Positions 44,702-53,735 of a stretch of DNA of 64,000 bases are shown piece by piece; position 1 is the stretch's first letter, and every line of letters begins with the position of its first letter. Source of the stretch: Accumulibacter sp031732795 (GTDB lineage: Bacteria; Pseudomonadota; Gammaproteobacteria; Burkholderiales; Rhodocyclaceae); the NCBI GenBank assembly GCA_031732795.1, contig JAVMKC010000092.1:3623-67622 (forward strand), in the 5' to 3' direction. The translations under genes and the position numbers were made by a program. The notes below the pieces were generated by a model. That model was not told where the DNA came from. It did not search any database and saw only the letters and a program-made list of their open reading frames with translations.

Positions 44702-45472
44702 ATGGCTGACCAGCACGCCGAAAAAAATTCAATTCAGGTGATCGAGCGGATGATGTCGCTGCTCGACGTGTTGGCCGACCACAACGAACCGGTCAGTCTG
44801 AAAGTGCTGGCGCAACGCTGCGGACTGCATCCGTCGACCGCGCATCGCATTCTGGCAGCGATGGCCGGCGCGCTGCTGGTCGAACGCCACGAGGTCGGCA
44901 CGTATGCCTTGGGAATTCGCCTGCTCGAACTCGGCAACATCGTCAAAGCGCGGATCAATATCCGGCAGGTGGCTCTGCCTTTCATGCAGCAACTTCACGA
45001 ATTGGTCGGCGAGGCGGTCAATCTGGGCATTCGCCGCGAAGACGAAATCATTTATGTCGAGCGCACCTCCAGCGGTCGGTCATTGGTTCGCGTCGTCTAT
45101 TTGGTCGGTGGACGCGCCCCGCTTCATCTGACTTCGGTCGGCAAGCTTTTTCTGGCCGCTGACAACGTCGCCGATATTCGTGCTTACGTCAAGCGCACCG
45201 GCTTGCCCGGCAAGACGCCGCATTCCTTGACCAATCTGGCCGCGCTCGAAAAGGAAGTCGAAAAAATTCGTCGCCATGAGCTTGCCTTCGATAGCGAGGA
45301 AGCCGAAATCGGTCTGCGCTGCATTGCCGCGCCCATCCGCAACGACGAGGGACTGCTGGTCGCCGGTTTGTCGATCTCCACACCCAGCGATCGATACAAT
45401 CCCGACTGGGTCGGGCCGCTCAAAGCCACCGCCGAAAAAATCTCGTCGGCATTGGGTTACGGGAAGGCGTGA
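44702..45472 (+). CDS. IclR-family transcriptional regulator
   Basis: 256 residues from the ATG giving MADQHAEKNSIQVIERMMSL. The N-terminal winged helix (SLKVLAQRCGLHPSTAHRIL) and the C-terminal effector domain (GEAVNLGIRREDEIIYVERT, GLRCIAAPIRNDEGLLVAGL, SISTPSDR) are complete. IclR proteins mostly control catabolic genes in response to small acids. The divergent ALDH fragment may once have been its target. Confidence 0.93.
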   Translation: MADQHAEKNSIQVIERMMSLLDVLADHNEPVSLKVLAQRCGLHPSTAHRILAAMAGALLVERHEVGTYALGIRLLELGNIVKARINIRQVALPFMQQLHELVGEAVNLGIRREDEIIYVERTSSGRSLVRVVYLVGGRAPLHLTSVGKLFLAADNVADIRAYVKRTGLPGKTPHSLTNLAALEKEVEKIRRHELAFDSEEAEIGLRCIAAPIRNDEGLLVAGLSISTPSDRYNPDWVGPLKATAEKISSALGYGKA

Positions 45473-45627
45473 TTACTATAAATAAGAATGCGTATCGGAA
45501 AACAGGCTGACCGCCGTTTCCGGTACAGCAATTACTGCCGATTGGTCAACGAAAATGGCTGATGGGCGTTGTCGGGTTTGTTGGTCGCTTGCCGATCGGC
45601 AAACCACTATCTCACCAGGAGGACCCC

Positions 45628-46305
45628 ATGCATAAACTGATTTCCCTGTTGGTCGGGCTGCTGTTTTTGGCGACGAACGCCTTCGCCGCTGTCAACGTCA
45701 ACACGGCAAACAAAACCGAATTGATCACCCTGCCCGGTATCGGACCGGCCAAAGCACAGGCCATCATCGACTACCGGACCAAGAACGGTCCTTTCAAGTC
45801 GGTCGATGATCTGGACAAGGTTCCCGGCATCGGTCCGGCCATCCTCGGTCAGATCAGAAAGGATGTCGCTCTGGAGGGTCCGACGACGGTCAAGCCGGCG
45901 GCCAATACGCCAGCCGCCAAGCCCGCTCCGGCCGCGGCAGCCAAGCCCGAAGCCACCAAACCGGCTCCGATGCCGGCAGCGGCAGCACCCGCGGCCGCAG
46001 GCACAGTTGCTGCAGGCACGGCAGCCGCCAAACCCGCCGCCACTCCGGCCACCACTACTCCAGCCACCAGTCCAGCCACCACCCCGGCCAGCCCGAAGAC
46101 GGCCACTCCCGCCAGCGAGCCGGCGAAACCTGCGGCGGCAATGAGCAAGGAAGAGAAGAAAGCGGCTGAAAAAGCGGAAAAAGAGAAAAAGGAAGCCGCC
46201 AAGAAAGCTGAAAAGGAACAGAAAGCCGCCGCCAAGAAAGCCGAGAAAGAACACAAGGATACGGCCAAAGCGGAACCCGCCAAGAAGGAAGGCGAACAGA
46301 AGTAA
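45628..46305 (+). CDS. ComEA-like helix-hairpin-helix protein with Ala/Pro/Lys-rich tail
   Basis: 225 residues from the ATG preceded by AGGAGG. A signal peptide (LLVGLLFLATNAFA) is followed by a ComEA-type double HhH domain (VNVNTANKTELITLPGIGPA, KAQAIIDYRTKNGPFKSVDD, LDKVPGIGPAILGQIRKD). About 130 residues of low complexity follow: an Ala/Pro/Thr stretch and then Lys/Glu/Ala repeats (AEKEKKEAAKKAEKEQKAAA). The HhH part should bind DNA in the periplasm, as in competence. The basic tail resembles AlgP/histone H1-like tails and is unusual for ComEA. Confidence 0.88.
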   Translation: MHKLISLLVGLLFLATNAFAAVNVNTANKTELITLPGIGPAKAQAIIDYRTKNGPFKSVDDLDKVPGIGPAILGQIRKDVALEGPTTVKPAANTPAAKPAPAAAAKPEATKPAPMPAAAAPAAAGTVAAGTAAAKPAATPATTTPATSPATTPASPKTATPASEPAKPAAAMSKEEKKAAEKAEKEKKEAAKKAEKEQKAAAKKAEKEHKDTAKAEPAKKEGEQK

Positions 46306-46345
46306 GTTTTTTGTCATCGTCACCGGCCGCTCGGCGGCCTGCGAG

Positions 46346-46367
46346 GAACCCCGCTGCGGCGGGGTTC
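46346..46367 (+). terminator. terminator-like hairpin after the ComEA-like gene
   Basis: Perfect 9-bp stem GAACCCCGC / GCGGGGTTC with TGCG loop, 40 bp past the stop codon. The trailing sequence (TGCATTAAAAGG) is poor in T, so termination may be weak or bidirectional. Confidence 0.6.
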
Positions 46368-46547
46368 TGCATTAAAAGGTATCGTGTGGTGACAAGGGAG
46401 CAGGATCAGCAATGACCGTCGCCGGTCTGGTGCGCTTCTGGACAACGACCGCCGTTGCCAGCCGATGAAGTGGACAGCAAATCAAACCGGTGAGACCATC
46501 GATTCGTCACTTTTACTTCTTCTCGTCTCGCCAGAAAGTCCTACGCT

Positions 46548-47411
46548 ATGCGTGTGCCGTCCGCGTTGTTGCCGTTCGTATTCGTTTTTTTGTGGAGTAC
46601 CGGGTTCATCGGCGCCAAACTCGGTCTGCCGCACGCCGAACCGCTGACTTTTCTGCTGATCCGTTACCTGCTGGTGATTTTATTGATGAGTGCGCTGGTT
46701 CTGGCCACCCGGGCACCCTGGCCGGCGGATTGGCGGCACGTCTGGCACATCGGTTTCACCGGCCTGCTGGTGCACGCGGTCTATCTCGGCGGGGTGTTCG
46801 TGGCCATCAAACAGGGCTTGCCGGCCGGTGTGACGTCGCTGGTCGTCGGGATGCAACCCCTGCTGACCGCTTGTGGCGCCGGTTTTCTGCTCGGTGAAAA
46901 CGTCGCACCACGCCAGTGGCTGGGACTGGCGTTGGGCTTTGCCGGTGTCGGGCTGGTGGTGGCCAACAAGCTTGCCGGCGTGCCGGTATTTTCGATGCTG
47001 CTGCCGGCGCTGCTGGCGTTGCTCGGCATCACTTGCGGCACCTTGTACCAGAAACGCTTTTGCCCGCATTTCGATTTGCGTACCGGGTCGGTGATCCAAT
47101 TCACCCCGACGGCTGTTCTCACCGCCCTGGTCGCCTGGCGCACCGAAACGATGGTCGTCGACTGGGCGGCCGAATTCGTCTTCGCGCTCGGCTGGCTGGT
47201 GCTGGTGCTTTCGGTCGGCGCGATCAGCCTGCTGAACATGCTGATTCGCCGCGGCAGCGCGGTCAACGTCGCCAGCCTGTTCTATCTGACGCCGCCGAGT
47301 ACGGCGATCATCGCCTGGCTGGTGTTCGGCGAAACGCTGACCGGGCTGGCACTGCTCGGCATGATCCTGGCCGTCAGCGGCGTTTATCTGGCGCGGACGC
47401 AAGCACGGTGA
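46548..47411 (+). CDS. DMT-superfamily (EamA) transporter
   Basis: 287 residues, ten membrane helices in two EamA repeats. Conserved elements include PFVFVFLWSTGFIGAKLGLP, QGLPAGVTSLVVGMQPLLTA and the second-repeat SLFYLTPPSTAIIAWLVFGE. The substrate is unknown; relatives export amino acids or metabolites. The stop overlaps the ruvC start (GTGA). Confidence 0.9.
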   Translation: MRVPSALLPFVFVFLWSTGFIGAKLGLPHAEPLTFLLIRYLLVILLMSALVLATRAPWPADWRHVWHIGFTGLLVHAVYLGGVFVAIKQGLPAGVTSLVVGMQPLLTACGAGFLLGENVAPRQWLGLALGFAGVGLVVANKLAGVPVFSMLLPALLALLGITCGTLYQKRFCPHFDLRTGSVIQFTPTAVLTALVAWRTETMVVDWAAEFVFALGWLVLVLSVGAISLLNMLIRRGSAVNVASLFYLTPPSTAIIAWLVFGETLTGLALLGMILAVSGVYLARTQAR

Positions 47412-47959
47412 GCGGGCTGCGCATCCTGGGGATCGATCCCGGCTTACGTGTCACCGGCTTCGGGGTGATCGAAAAAATCGGCCAGCGTCTCGACTATCTG
47501 GCCAGCGGCTGCATCCGCACGGACCCGCAGGCCAGCCTGCCGGAACGTCTGGGGACGATTCACGCCGGCGTCTGCCAGTTGGTTGCCGAACACCGGCCGC
47601 GGCAAGCGGCGGTGGAAATCGTTTTCGTCAACGTCAATCCGCAATCGACCCTGCGGCTTGGTCAGGCGCGCGGAGCGGCGATCGTCGCCCTGGTGAACAA
47701 CCGTCTCGAGGTGGCGGAGTACACCGCTTTGCAGGTCAAGCAGGCCGTGGTAGGCAACGGACACGCCGACAAGACGCAGGTGCAACACATGGTCAAGCGT
47801 CTGCTGGCCTTGCCGGCCGACCCGAACCCCGATGCCGCCGACGCCCTGGCCTGCGCGATCGCTCACGCGCACGGCGGCCAGGGCTGGGCGGTGCTGAACG
47901 GCGCGGCACCGCGCCGGCGTCACGGCCGGCTGCTGTTTGACAAGAAGATCGGCGCTTGA
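47408..47959 (+). CDS. ruvC: Holliday junction resolvase RuvC
   Basis: 183 residues from the GTG overlapping the DMT stop. The catalytic acidic residues are seen in LRILGIDPGLRVTGFGVIE, QAAVEIVFVNVNPQSTLRLG and DPNPDAADALACAIAHAH. RuvC cuts Holliday junctions processed by RuvAB. The gene order ruvC-ruvA-(AI-2E)-ruvB has one insert relative to the common order. Confidence 0.96.
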   Translation: MSGLRILGIDPGLRVTGFGVIEKIGQRLDYLASGCIRTDPQASLPERLGTIHAGVCQLVAEHRPRQAAVEIVFVNVNPQSTLRLGQARGAAIVALVNNRLEVAEYTALQVKQAVVGNGHADKTQVQHMVKRLLALPADPNPDAADALACAIAHAHGGQGWAVLNGAAPRRRHGRLLFDKKIGA

Positions 47960-47968
47960 GGACACCAG

Positions 47969-48544
47969 ATGATCAATCGTTTGACCGGGCATCTGCTCGA
48001 AAAAAATCCGCCACAAGTGATCATCGACGTACACGGCGTCGGCTACGAAGTCGATGTGCCGATGAGCACTTTCTATAACTTGCCGGCAAACGGTGAGACG
48101 CTCACCTTGTTGACTCATTTCGCCGTCCGCGAGGACGGCCATTTCCTTTACGGGTTCACCAGCGAAGCCGAGCGCTCGACTTTCCGTCAGTTGCTGAAAA
48201 TCAACGGAGTCGGAGCCCGCCTGGCCCTGGCGGTGTTGTCGGGAATGTCGGTCGATGATCTGGCGCAAGTCGTCGTCCGGCAGGACGTCGGCCGGCTGAC
48301 CAAGGTACCGGGAATCGGTCCCAAAACCGCCGAACGGCTGCTGCTCGAGCTGAAAGGGAAGCTCATCGAAGCCAGGCCGAGCAGCCTGACCGCCGCCGAT
48401 GACGTACGGGGCGACATTCTGAATGCCCTCATGGCGCTGGGTTACAATGACCGTGAAGCCGGTGCGGCACTGAAGCAGTTGCCAGCCGAAATCACCACCG
48501 CCGACGGGATTCGCATGGCTTTGAAATTGCTGTCGAAAATCTGA
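47969..48544 (+). CDS. ruvA: Holliday junction DNA helicase subunit RuvA
   Basis: 191 residues, the normal length. The N-terminal OB fold (MINRLTGHLLEKNPPQVIID, HFAVREDGHFLYGF) leads to two helix-hairpin-helix motifs (LLKINGVGARLALAVLSGMS, LTKVPGIGPKTAERLLLELK) and a C-terminal RuvB-contacting domain. It binds the four-way junction and loads RuvB. Confidence 0.96.
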   Translation: MINRLTGHLLEKNPPQVIIDVHGVGYEVDVPMSTFYNLPANGETLTLLTHFAVREDGHFLYGFTSEAERSTFRQLLKINGVGARLALAVLSGMSVDDLAQVVVRQDVGRLTKVPGIGPKTAERLLLELKGKLIEARPSSLTAADDVRGDILNALMALGYNDREAGAALKQLPAEITTADGIRMALKLLSKI

Positions 48545-48550
48545 TTGACG

Positions 48551-49639
48551 ATGACTTCGAGCTACAAACAACTACTCCAGATCGCGCTCGTCGCCCTGCT
48601 GCTGGCCGGCTGTATCGCCGTATTGCTGCCCTTCACCGGCACGCTGCTGTTCGCCATCGTCATTTGTGTGGCGACGTTGCCGATCCGCAACCGCTTGTTG
48701 CGCTTATGCGGCGGACGGAGCAATCTGGCGGCACTGCTGCTGTCGATTCTGCTGCTGGCATTGCTGGTGACCCCGATGGCACTGCTGTCCGGTTCTTTGG
48801 CCGATGGGGTGGAGTTGGCGATTCGCTATCTCAAACCGCTGATGGAAAAAGGTTTGCCGACCACGCCACCGGATTGGCTGCGCAAATTGCCGCTGGTCGG
48901 CGGCAATCTGGCGGAATACTGGCGCAATCTGGTGGCCAGCCGCGAGGAGATGAATAATCTGCTGCAACAGTTCCTCGAACCAACCCGCCGTCTGGCGCTG
49001 GCCGGCATTTCGCTGTTCGCCCAAGGGTTGATGCAACTGGTCCTGGTGATCTTCTTCGTTTTCTTCATTTTCCGCGACGCCCACATTTATGCCGATGCCT
49101 TGCACACCGGCAGTCGGATGCTCGGCGGCGACCTCGGCGAGCGCCTGCTTGCGCTGGTCGAAGGGACGATCAACGGGGTGATGGTCGGCCTCGTCGGCAC
49201 CGCCGCCGCGCAGGCGGTAGTGGCGATGGTCGGATTTCTGATCGCTGGCGTGCCGGGCGTGGTGATGTTGACCTTCGCCACCTTCTTTTTTTCGATGATA
49301 CCGGTGATCGGCGCGACGCTGATCTGGCTCGGTGCGGCTTTCTGGCTGTACAGCGAAGGCCAGCCCGGCTGGGCCGTCTTCATGGTGCTGTGGGGGATGT
49401 TCGGGATCAGCAGCGTGGACAATTTTCTCAAGCCGGTGCTGATTTCACGGACCGCCAGCCTGCCCTTGCTGTTGATCGTCGTCGGCGTTTTCGGCGGGGT
49501 AATGGTGTTTGGATTCATCGGCCTGTTTCTCGGGCCCACGCTGCTGGCGCTCGGCCAGGCTTTGATTCGCGAATGGCTGGCGCATGCCGGACCCGACGCC
49601 CTGTCGTTGCCCTTCCAGAACCAGGACGGCGCGCAATGA
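48551..49639 (+). CDS. AI-2E family transporter
   Basis: About 362 residues from ATG 48551; a TTG at 48545 adds two. Seven to eight membrane segments and the AI-2E/PerM pattern are present: GTLLFAIVICVATLPIRNRL, FFVFFIFRDAHIYADALHTG, GVPGVVMLTFATFFFSMIPV and a C-terminal FGFIGLFLGPTLLALGQALI. The substrate is unknown. It sits between ruvA and ruvB, overlapping the ruvB start by ATGA. Confidence 0.9.
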   Translation: MTSSYKQLLQIALVALLLAGCIAVLLPFTGTLLFAIVICVATLPIRNRLLRLCGGRSNLAALLLSILLLALLVTPMALLSGSLADGVELAIRYLKPLMEKGLPTTPPDWLRKLPLVGGNLAEYWRNLVASREEMNNLLQQFLEPTRRLALAGISLFAQGLMQLVLVIFFVFFIFRDAHIYADALHTGSRMLGGDLGERLLALVEGTINGVMVGLVGTAAAQAVVAMVGFLIAGVPGVVMLTFATFFFSMIPVIGATLIWLGAAFWLYSEGQPGWAVFMVLWGMFGISSVDNFLKPVLISRTASLPLLLIVVGVFGGVMVFGFIGLFLGPTLLALGQALIREWLAHAGPDALSLPFQNQDGAQ

Positions 49640-50700
49640 TCGAAAACGACGATTTGTCCGGTCGCCCGCTCGAGCGGCTGATTTCGGCAGAAGCCAAATC
49701 GACGCAGGAAGAGGTCATCGAACGGGCTTTGCGTCCCCGCCGGCTGGTCGATTATGTCGGCCAGGCAAAGATTCGCGAACAATTAGCGATTTTCATCGAA
49801 GCCGCCAAACGGCGCAAAGAAACGCTCGATCACGTGTTGCTCTTCGGCCCGCCAGGACTCGGCAAGACCACGCTGGCGCATATCGTTGCCACCGAGATGG
49901 CCGTCAACCTGCGTTCGACCTCCGGACCGGTGCTCGAGCGCGCGGGCGATCTGGCGGCGATCCTGACCAACCTCGAACCGCGGGATGTCCTGTTCATCGA
50001 CGAAATCCACCGCCTGTCGCCGGTGGTCGAAGAAATTCTCTACCCGGCGCTCGAGGACTTCCAGATCGACATCATGATCGGCGAGGGGCCGGCGGCGCGG
50101 TCGGTCAAGCTCGATCTGCCGCCCTTCACCCTGGTCGGCGCCACTACCCGGGCCGGAATGCTCACCAACCCGTTGCGTGACCGCTTCGGCATCGTGTCGC
50201 GACTCGAGTTTTACACGCCCGAGGAACTGACGCAGATCGTCAGTCGTTCCGCGCAACTGCTCAAGGTGCCGATCGACCCGGCCGGGGCGCTCGAAATCGC
50301 CAAGCGCTCGCGCGGCACTCCGCGAATCGCCAACCGGCTGTTGCGTCGGGTGCGCGACTTCGCCGAAGTCAAGGCCGGTGGCGGCATCGACCAGTCCATT
50401 GCCGATCAGGCCCTGCGCATGCTCGACGTCGATCACGGCGGGCTGGACGTAATGGACCGCAAACTGTTGTCGGCGGTGATCGACAAATTCGGCGGCGGAC
50501 CGGTGGGCGTCGATAACTTGGCCGCGGCGATCGGCGAGGCGCGCGATACCATCGAAGACGTTCTCGAACCGTACCTGCTCCAGCAGGGGCTGCTGCAACG
50601 CACGCCGCGCGGCCGGATGGCGACGCCGGCGGTGTACCGGCATCTCGGGCTCGATCATCCGAGCGGCGACAAGCAGGGCGATCTGTGGTCCGCGCCATGA
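49636..50700 (+). CDS. ruvB: Holliday junction DNA helicase RuvB
   Basis: 354 residues from the ATG overlapping the upstream stop. AAA+ motifs are complete: Walker A HVLLFGPPGLGKTTLAHIVA, Walker B DVLFIDEIHRLSPVVEEILY, sensor 1 LVGATTRAGMLTNPLRDRFG, and the C-terminal winged helix (LEPYLLQQGLLQRTPRGRMA). It is the motor of branch migration with RuvA. Confidence 0.97.
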   Translation: MIENDDLSGRPLERLISAEAKSTQEEVIERALRPRRLVDYVGQAKIREQLAIFIEAAKRRKETLDHVLLFGPPGLGKTTLAHIVATEMAVNLRSTSGPVLERAGDLAAILTNLEPRDVLFIDEIHRLSPVVEEILYPALEDFQIDIMIGEGPAARSVKLDLPPFTLVGATTRAGMLTNPLRDRFGIVSRLEFYTPEELTQIVSRSAQLLKVPIDPAGALEIAKRSRGTPRIANRLLRRVRDFAEVKAGGGIDQSIADQALRMLDVDHGGLDVMDRKLLSAVIDKFGGGPVGVDNLAAAIGEARDTIEDVLEPYLLQQGLLQRTPRGRMATPAVYRHLGLDHPSGDKQGDLWSAP

Positions 50701-50785
50701 ACGTCGTCATAACCTCGCCGACACTGGCGACCCGTCACAAATCCTTACAGTGGACGGCGATAGCGTCACATAGAATTCCCCGGTC

Positions 50786-51223
50786 ATGAACCCTCCCGGC
50801 CTGTCGCAGATTTTTGCCATTTCCGTTCGTGTTTACTACGAGGACACCGATGACGGCGGGGTGGTTTACTATGCCAATTACCTGAAATTCCTGGAGCGCT
50901 GCCGCACCGAATGGTTGCGCTCGCTCGGACATCAGCAAGGGGCGCTGCGGGCTGAAGCCGGAATCGCCTTCGTCGTCCGCCACGTGAATCTGTCGTACTT
51001 GAAACCGGCGCGTCTCGACGACGAGTTGCAGGTTACCCTGCAGGTCGAGCGCCTGGGACACGCGCAGATCGTTTTCCGGCAATCGATCCGGCGCGCCGAC
51101 GCGGACGCCGGCTGGAATGAACTGGTCCAGGGTACGATTCAAGTCGCCTGTGTCAACGTGGCACGAATGAAAGCGACGCCTATTCCCGCGTTTCTGCGGT
51201 CTCAACTGGAAGCCATGCAATGA
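50786..51223 (+). CDS. ybgC: Tol-Pal-associated acyl-CoA thioesterase YbgC
   Basis: 145 residues of hot-dog fold. The catalytic pattern VRVYYEDTDDGGVVYYANYL contains the 4HBT active-site aspartate, followed by KFLERCRTEWLRSLG. It hydrolyses acyl thioesters and is the usual first gene of the tol-pal operon. The stop overlaps tolQ (ATGA). Confidence 0.95.
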   Translation: MNPPGLSQIFAISVRVYYEDTDDGGVVYYANYLKFLERCRTEWLRSLGHQQGALRAEAGIAFVVRHVNLSYLKPARLDDELQVTLQVERLGHAQIVFRQSIRRADADAGWNELVQGTIQVACVNVARMKATPIPAFLRSQLEAMQ

Positions 51224-51897
51224 ACGTCTCGCAAGATTTATCGATCCTGCACCTGATCCTCAATGCCAGCGCCGTCGTCCAGGCGGTGATGCTGTTGCTG
51301 GCCGGCGTCTCGTTCATGTCCTGGTACTACATCTTCCGCAAATGGTTCACCGTCAAGGCCGCCCGCACGCAGACCGAGCAGTTCGAGCGTGACTTCTGGA
51401 GCGGCGGCGACCTCAACCACTTGTACCAGAGCGCGGTCAACGACCGTCACGGCAGCGGCAGCATGGAACGCATCTTCGAAGCCGGATTCCGTGAATTCAC
51501 CAAACTGCGCAGCCAGAAAAATCTCGACCCGAAAGACATCATCGACGGCTCGCGGCGGGCGATGCGCGCCACCTACCAGCGGGAAATGGACAGTATCGAT
51601 TCGCATCTCGCCTTTCTGGCCTCGGTCGGCTCGGTCAGCCCGTATGTCGGCCTGTTCGGCACCGTCTGGGGCATCATGCACTCCTTCCGTGGCCTGTCGA
51701 ACGTCGGGCAGGCGACGCTGGCGGCGGTGGCGCCGGGAATCGCCGAAGCGCTGGTGGCCACCGCCATCGGCCTGTTCGCGGCGATTCCGGCGGTGGTGGC
51801 CTACAACCGCTTCGCGCACGACATCGACCGTCTGGCCTCGCGCTTCGAATCGTTCATGGAAGAGTTTTCCAACATCCTGCAACGGCAGATGAGGTAA
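51220..51897 (+). CDS. tolQ: TolQ, Tol-Pal proton-channel subunit
   Basis: 225 residues with three membrane helices of the ExbB/TolQ family. Conserved parts include LLLAGVSFMSWYYIFRKWFT, LAFLASVGSVSPYVGLFGTV, and AVAPGIAEALVATAIGLFAA with the polar residues of the channel. With TolR it uses the proton gradient to drive TolA during cell division. Confidence 0.96.
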   Translation: MNVSQDLSILHLILNASAVVQAVMLLLAGVSFMSWYYIFRKWFTVKAARTQTEQFERDFWSGGDLNHLYQSAVNDRHGSGSMERIFEAGFREFTKLRSQKNLDPKDIIDGSRRAMRATYQREMDSIDSHLAFLASVGSVSPYVGLFGTVWGIMHSFRGLSNVGQATLAAVAPGIAEALVATAIGLFAAIPAVVAYNRFAHDIDRLASRFESFMEEFSNILQRQMR

Positions 51898-51901
51898 GAC
51901 G

Positions 51902-52300
51902 ATGCGTCCGCGCCGCCTGAAGAACGAAATCAACGTCGTTCCCTATATCGACGTGATGCTGGTGTTATTGGTGATCTTCATGGTCACCGCCCCGATGATG
52001 ACCACCGCCCGGGTCGATGTCCCCTCGGTCGGCAAGGCGCCGCAAGCCCCGGCGGAAGCGCTGCAAGTCATCGTCCGCGCCGACCGCTCGCTGGCGCTGC
52101 TCGCTCCCGGCAAACGCGAACGGTCACTGACCCGCAGCGAGCTGATCCAGGAAATCGTCGCCGCCCAGCGCAAGAACCCCGAACAACCGGTGATGATCGC
52201 CGGCGACAAGAATGTCAAATATCAGGCGATCCTCGAAATCATGGACGACCTGCAACAGCAACAGGTCAAACGCATCGGCCTGCTCGTACAAACCAAATGA
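51902..52300 (+). CDS. tolR: TolR, Tol-Pal inner-membrane subunit
   Basis: 132 residues of the ExbD/TolR family: one N-terminal membrane helix holding the channel aspartate (INVVPYIDVMLVLLVIFMVT) and a periplasmic domain (QPVMIAGDKNVKYQAILEIM). It starts four bases after tolQ ends. Confidence 0.96.
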   Translation: MRPRRLKNEINVVPYIDVMLVLLVIFMVTAPMMTTARVDVPSVGKAPQAPAEALQVIVRADRSLALLAPGKRERSLTRSELIQEIVAAQRKNPEQPVMIAGDKNVKYQAILEIMDDLQQQQVKRIGLLVQTK

Positions 52301-52311
52301 GCTCATGAACC

Positions 52312-53376
52312 GTGGACGCCACCGCTGACGCCTGGGTCCGCACACCGCCGCCGGACCCTGCCAAATGGCCGTCGCTGGCACTGTCGGCGCTGGTCCACCT
52401 CTTGCTGATCGTCGCGCTGTTTCTGGGTGTGCAATGGCGAAGCGAGACGCCGGAAACGGTCGAGGTCGAAATCTGGCGTCCGGCTCCGGCGGAAACGGTC
52501 AATCCGCCTGCCGTCAAGGACGAGCCCAAACCCGAGCCCAAGCCGGTACCGCGCCCGGAACCCAAACCTGAGCCCAAGCCTGAACCAAAACCCGTACCGA
52601 AACCCGAGCCCGAACGCAAAGTGGAACCCAAGCCACTCGTCAAACCCCTGCCAGCGCCAGTCATCAAACCTGAACCGCGCCCGCTGGTCAAACCCGAGCC
52701 ACGCCCACCGGCAAAACCGGACATCGCCCTCAAGGAAGATAAAAAAATCAAGGAAGCGAAACCGGAACGGCCCAAGACCGACGAAGTACGCAAGAACGTG
52801 GCCAAGGAGCCGCCGCGGAAAGAAGAACCGAAAGCCAAAACCTCCGAAAAACCGCCGCGCAAGGAACCGCCACCGAAAGTCAGCGAAAACAAAGCCAAGG
52901 AAAGCAAGCCCAAGGAAGCGCCGCAGAAGAGCGAGCCGGATCGCAGCCAACGCATGCGCGAGGAAGCGGAAAAAGAAGCCCGGCAGCGCGAGCGGGATCA
53001 GGCCGCCCGCGAGCAGCGGGCCAGACTTGCCGAAGCCGATGCCGAGATGAAACAACTCAAGCAGCAAGGCGAACGAGAAGCCGCCAAGCAACGGACTCGG
53101 ACGCTCGATGTCCAGGCGTACAAGAACATGATCAGCCACAAGATCAAAGGCAATATCAACCGCTCGCCGAACATCGACGGCGGTGAAGCGACTTTCAAGG
53201 TCACCCAGTTGCCCTCGGGCGACGTGCTGGAGGTCAGATTGCAGAAATCCAGCGGCAACCCGGCGTTCGACGAAGCCGTCGAACGCGCCATCCGCCGCTC
53301 GTCGCCGTTACCGAAACCGCCCGACCCTGAACTGTTCCAGCGCGAACTGATCTTGCGTTTCCGCCCTGAACGCTGA
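52312..53376 (+). CDS. tolA: TolA, Tol-Pal envelope-spanning protein
   Basis: 354 residues from GTG 52312. One membrane helix (ALSALVHLLLIVALFLGVQW) is followed by a long Pro/Glu/Lys then charged helical region (residues about 60-270) and a C-terminal TonB-like domain (YKNMISHKIKGNINRSPNID, PSGDVLEVRLQKSSGNPAFD). It links the inner membrane to Pal. tolB and pal do not follow; instead a 165-bp repeat and then minus-strand genes lie downstream. Confidence 0.95.
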   Translation: MDATADAWVRTPPPDPAKWPSLALSALVHLLLIVALFLGVQWRSETPETVEVEIWRPAPAETVNPPAVKDEPKPEPKPVPRPEPKPEPKPEPKPVPKPEPERKVEPKPLVKPLPAPVIKPEPRPLVKPEPRPPAKPDIALKEDKKIKEAKPERPKTDEVRKNVAKEPPRKEEPKAKTSEKPPRKEPPPKVSENKAKESKPKEAPQKSEPDRSQRMREEAEKEARQRERDQAAREQRARLAEADAEMKQLKQQGEREAAKQRTRTLDVQAYKNMISHKIKGNINRSPNIDGGEATFKVTQLPSGDVLEVRLQKSSGNPAFDEAVERAIRRSSPLPKPPDPELFQRELILRFRPER

Positions 53377-53380
53377 TTGA

Positions 53381-53545
53381 CCATGAGTCGACCGGATTCG
53401 AGCGCCCGTTGCTAGCCGGGAAGGAAAACGAAGACCGTTTTGGTCGATTTCGGGACGAACAGTGAGCGTGTGTCGCGAAAAATCGGCGGAAAAGGGCTGT
53501 TTTCCAGCGCACGGTCGATCCGCCTCGAATCCGGCAGGCTCCTGG
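53381..53545. repeat. 165-bp dispersed repeat with inverted ends (copy B)
   Basis: Begins CATGAGTCGACCGGATTCGA and ends, as reverse complement, CCAGGAGCCTGCCGGATTCG. It has the same length as copy A. It starts five bases after the tolA stop, at the place where tolB would be expected. The rest of the gap, to 53735, holds nothing recognisable. Confidence 0.7.
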
Positions 53546-53735
53546 CATCACGCTGACGGCGATCGGCGATCGGCGTCAGCCAGCGAATCGGATTCATGCA
53601 ACATCTTTCGCTCGACGAGTGGCGAAAAAACGGCATCGACGGCTGGCGTGGCCATCGATTGTGGCCATCGATTCACCAGCCCGTTCGACACCAGCCGGCC
53701 CAAAGAGGTCGACAATTCCGCTCTCGACTCCGTCG

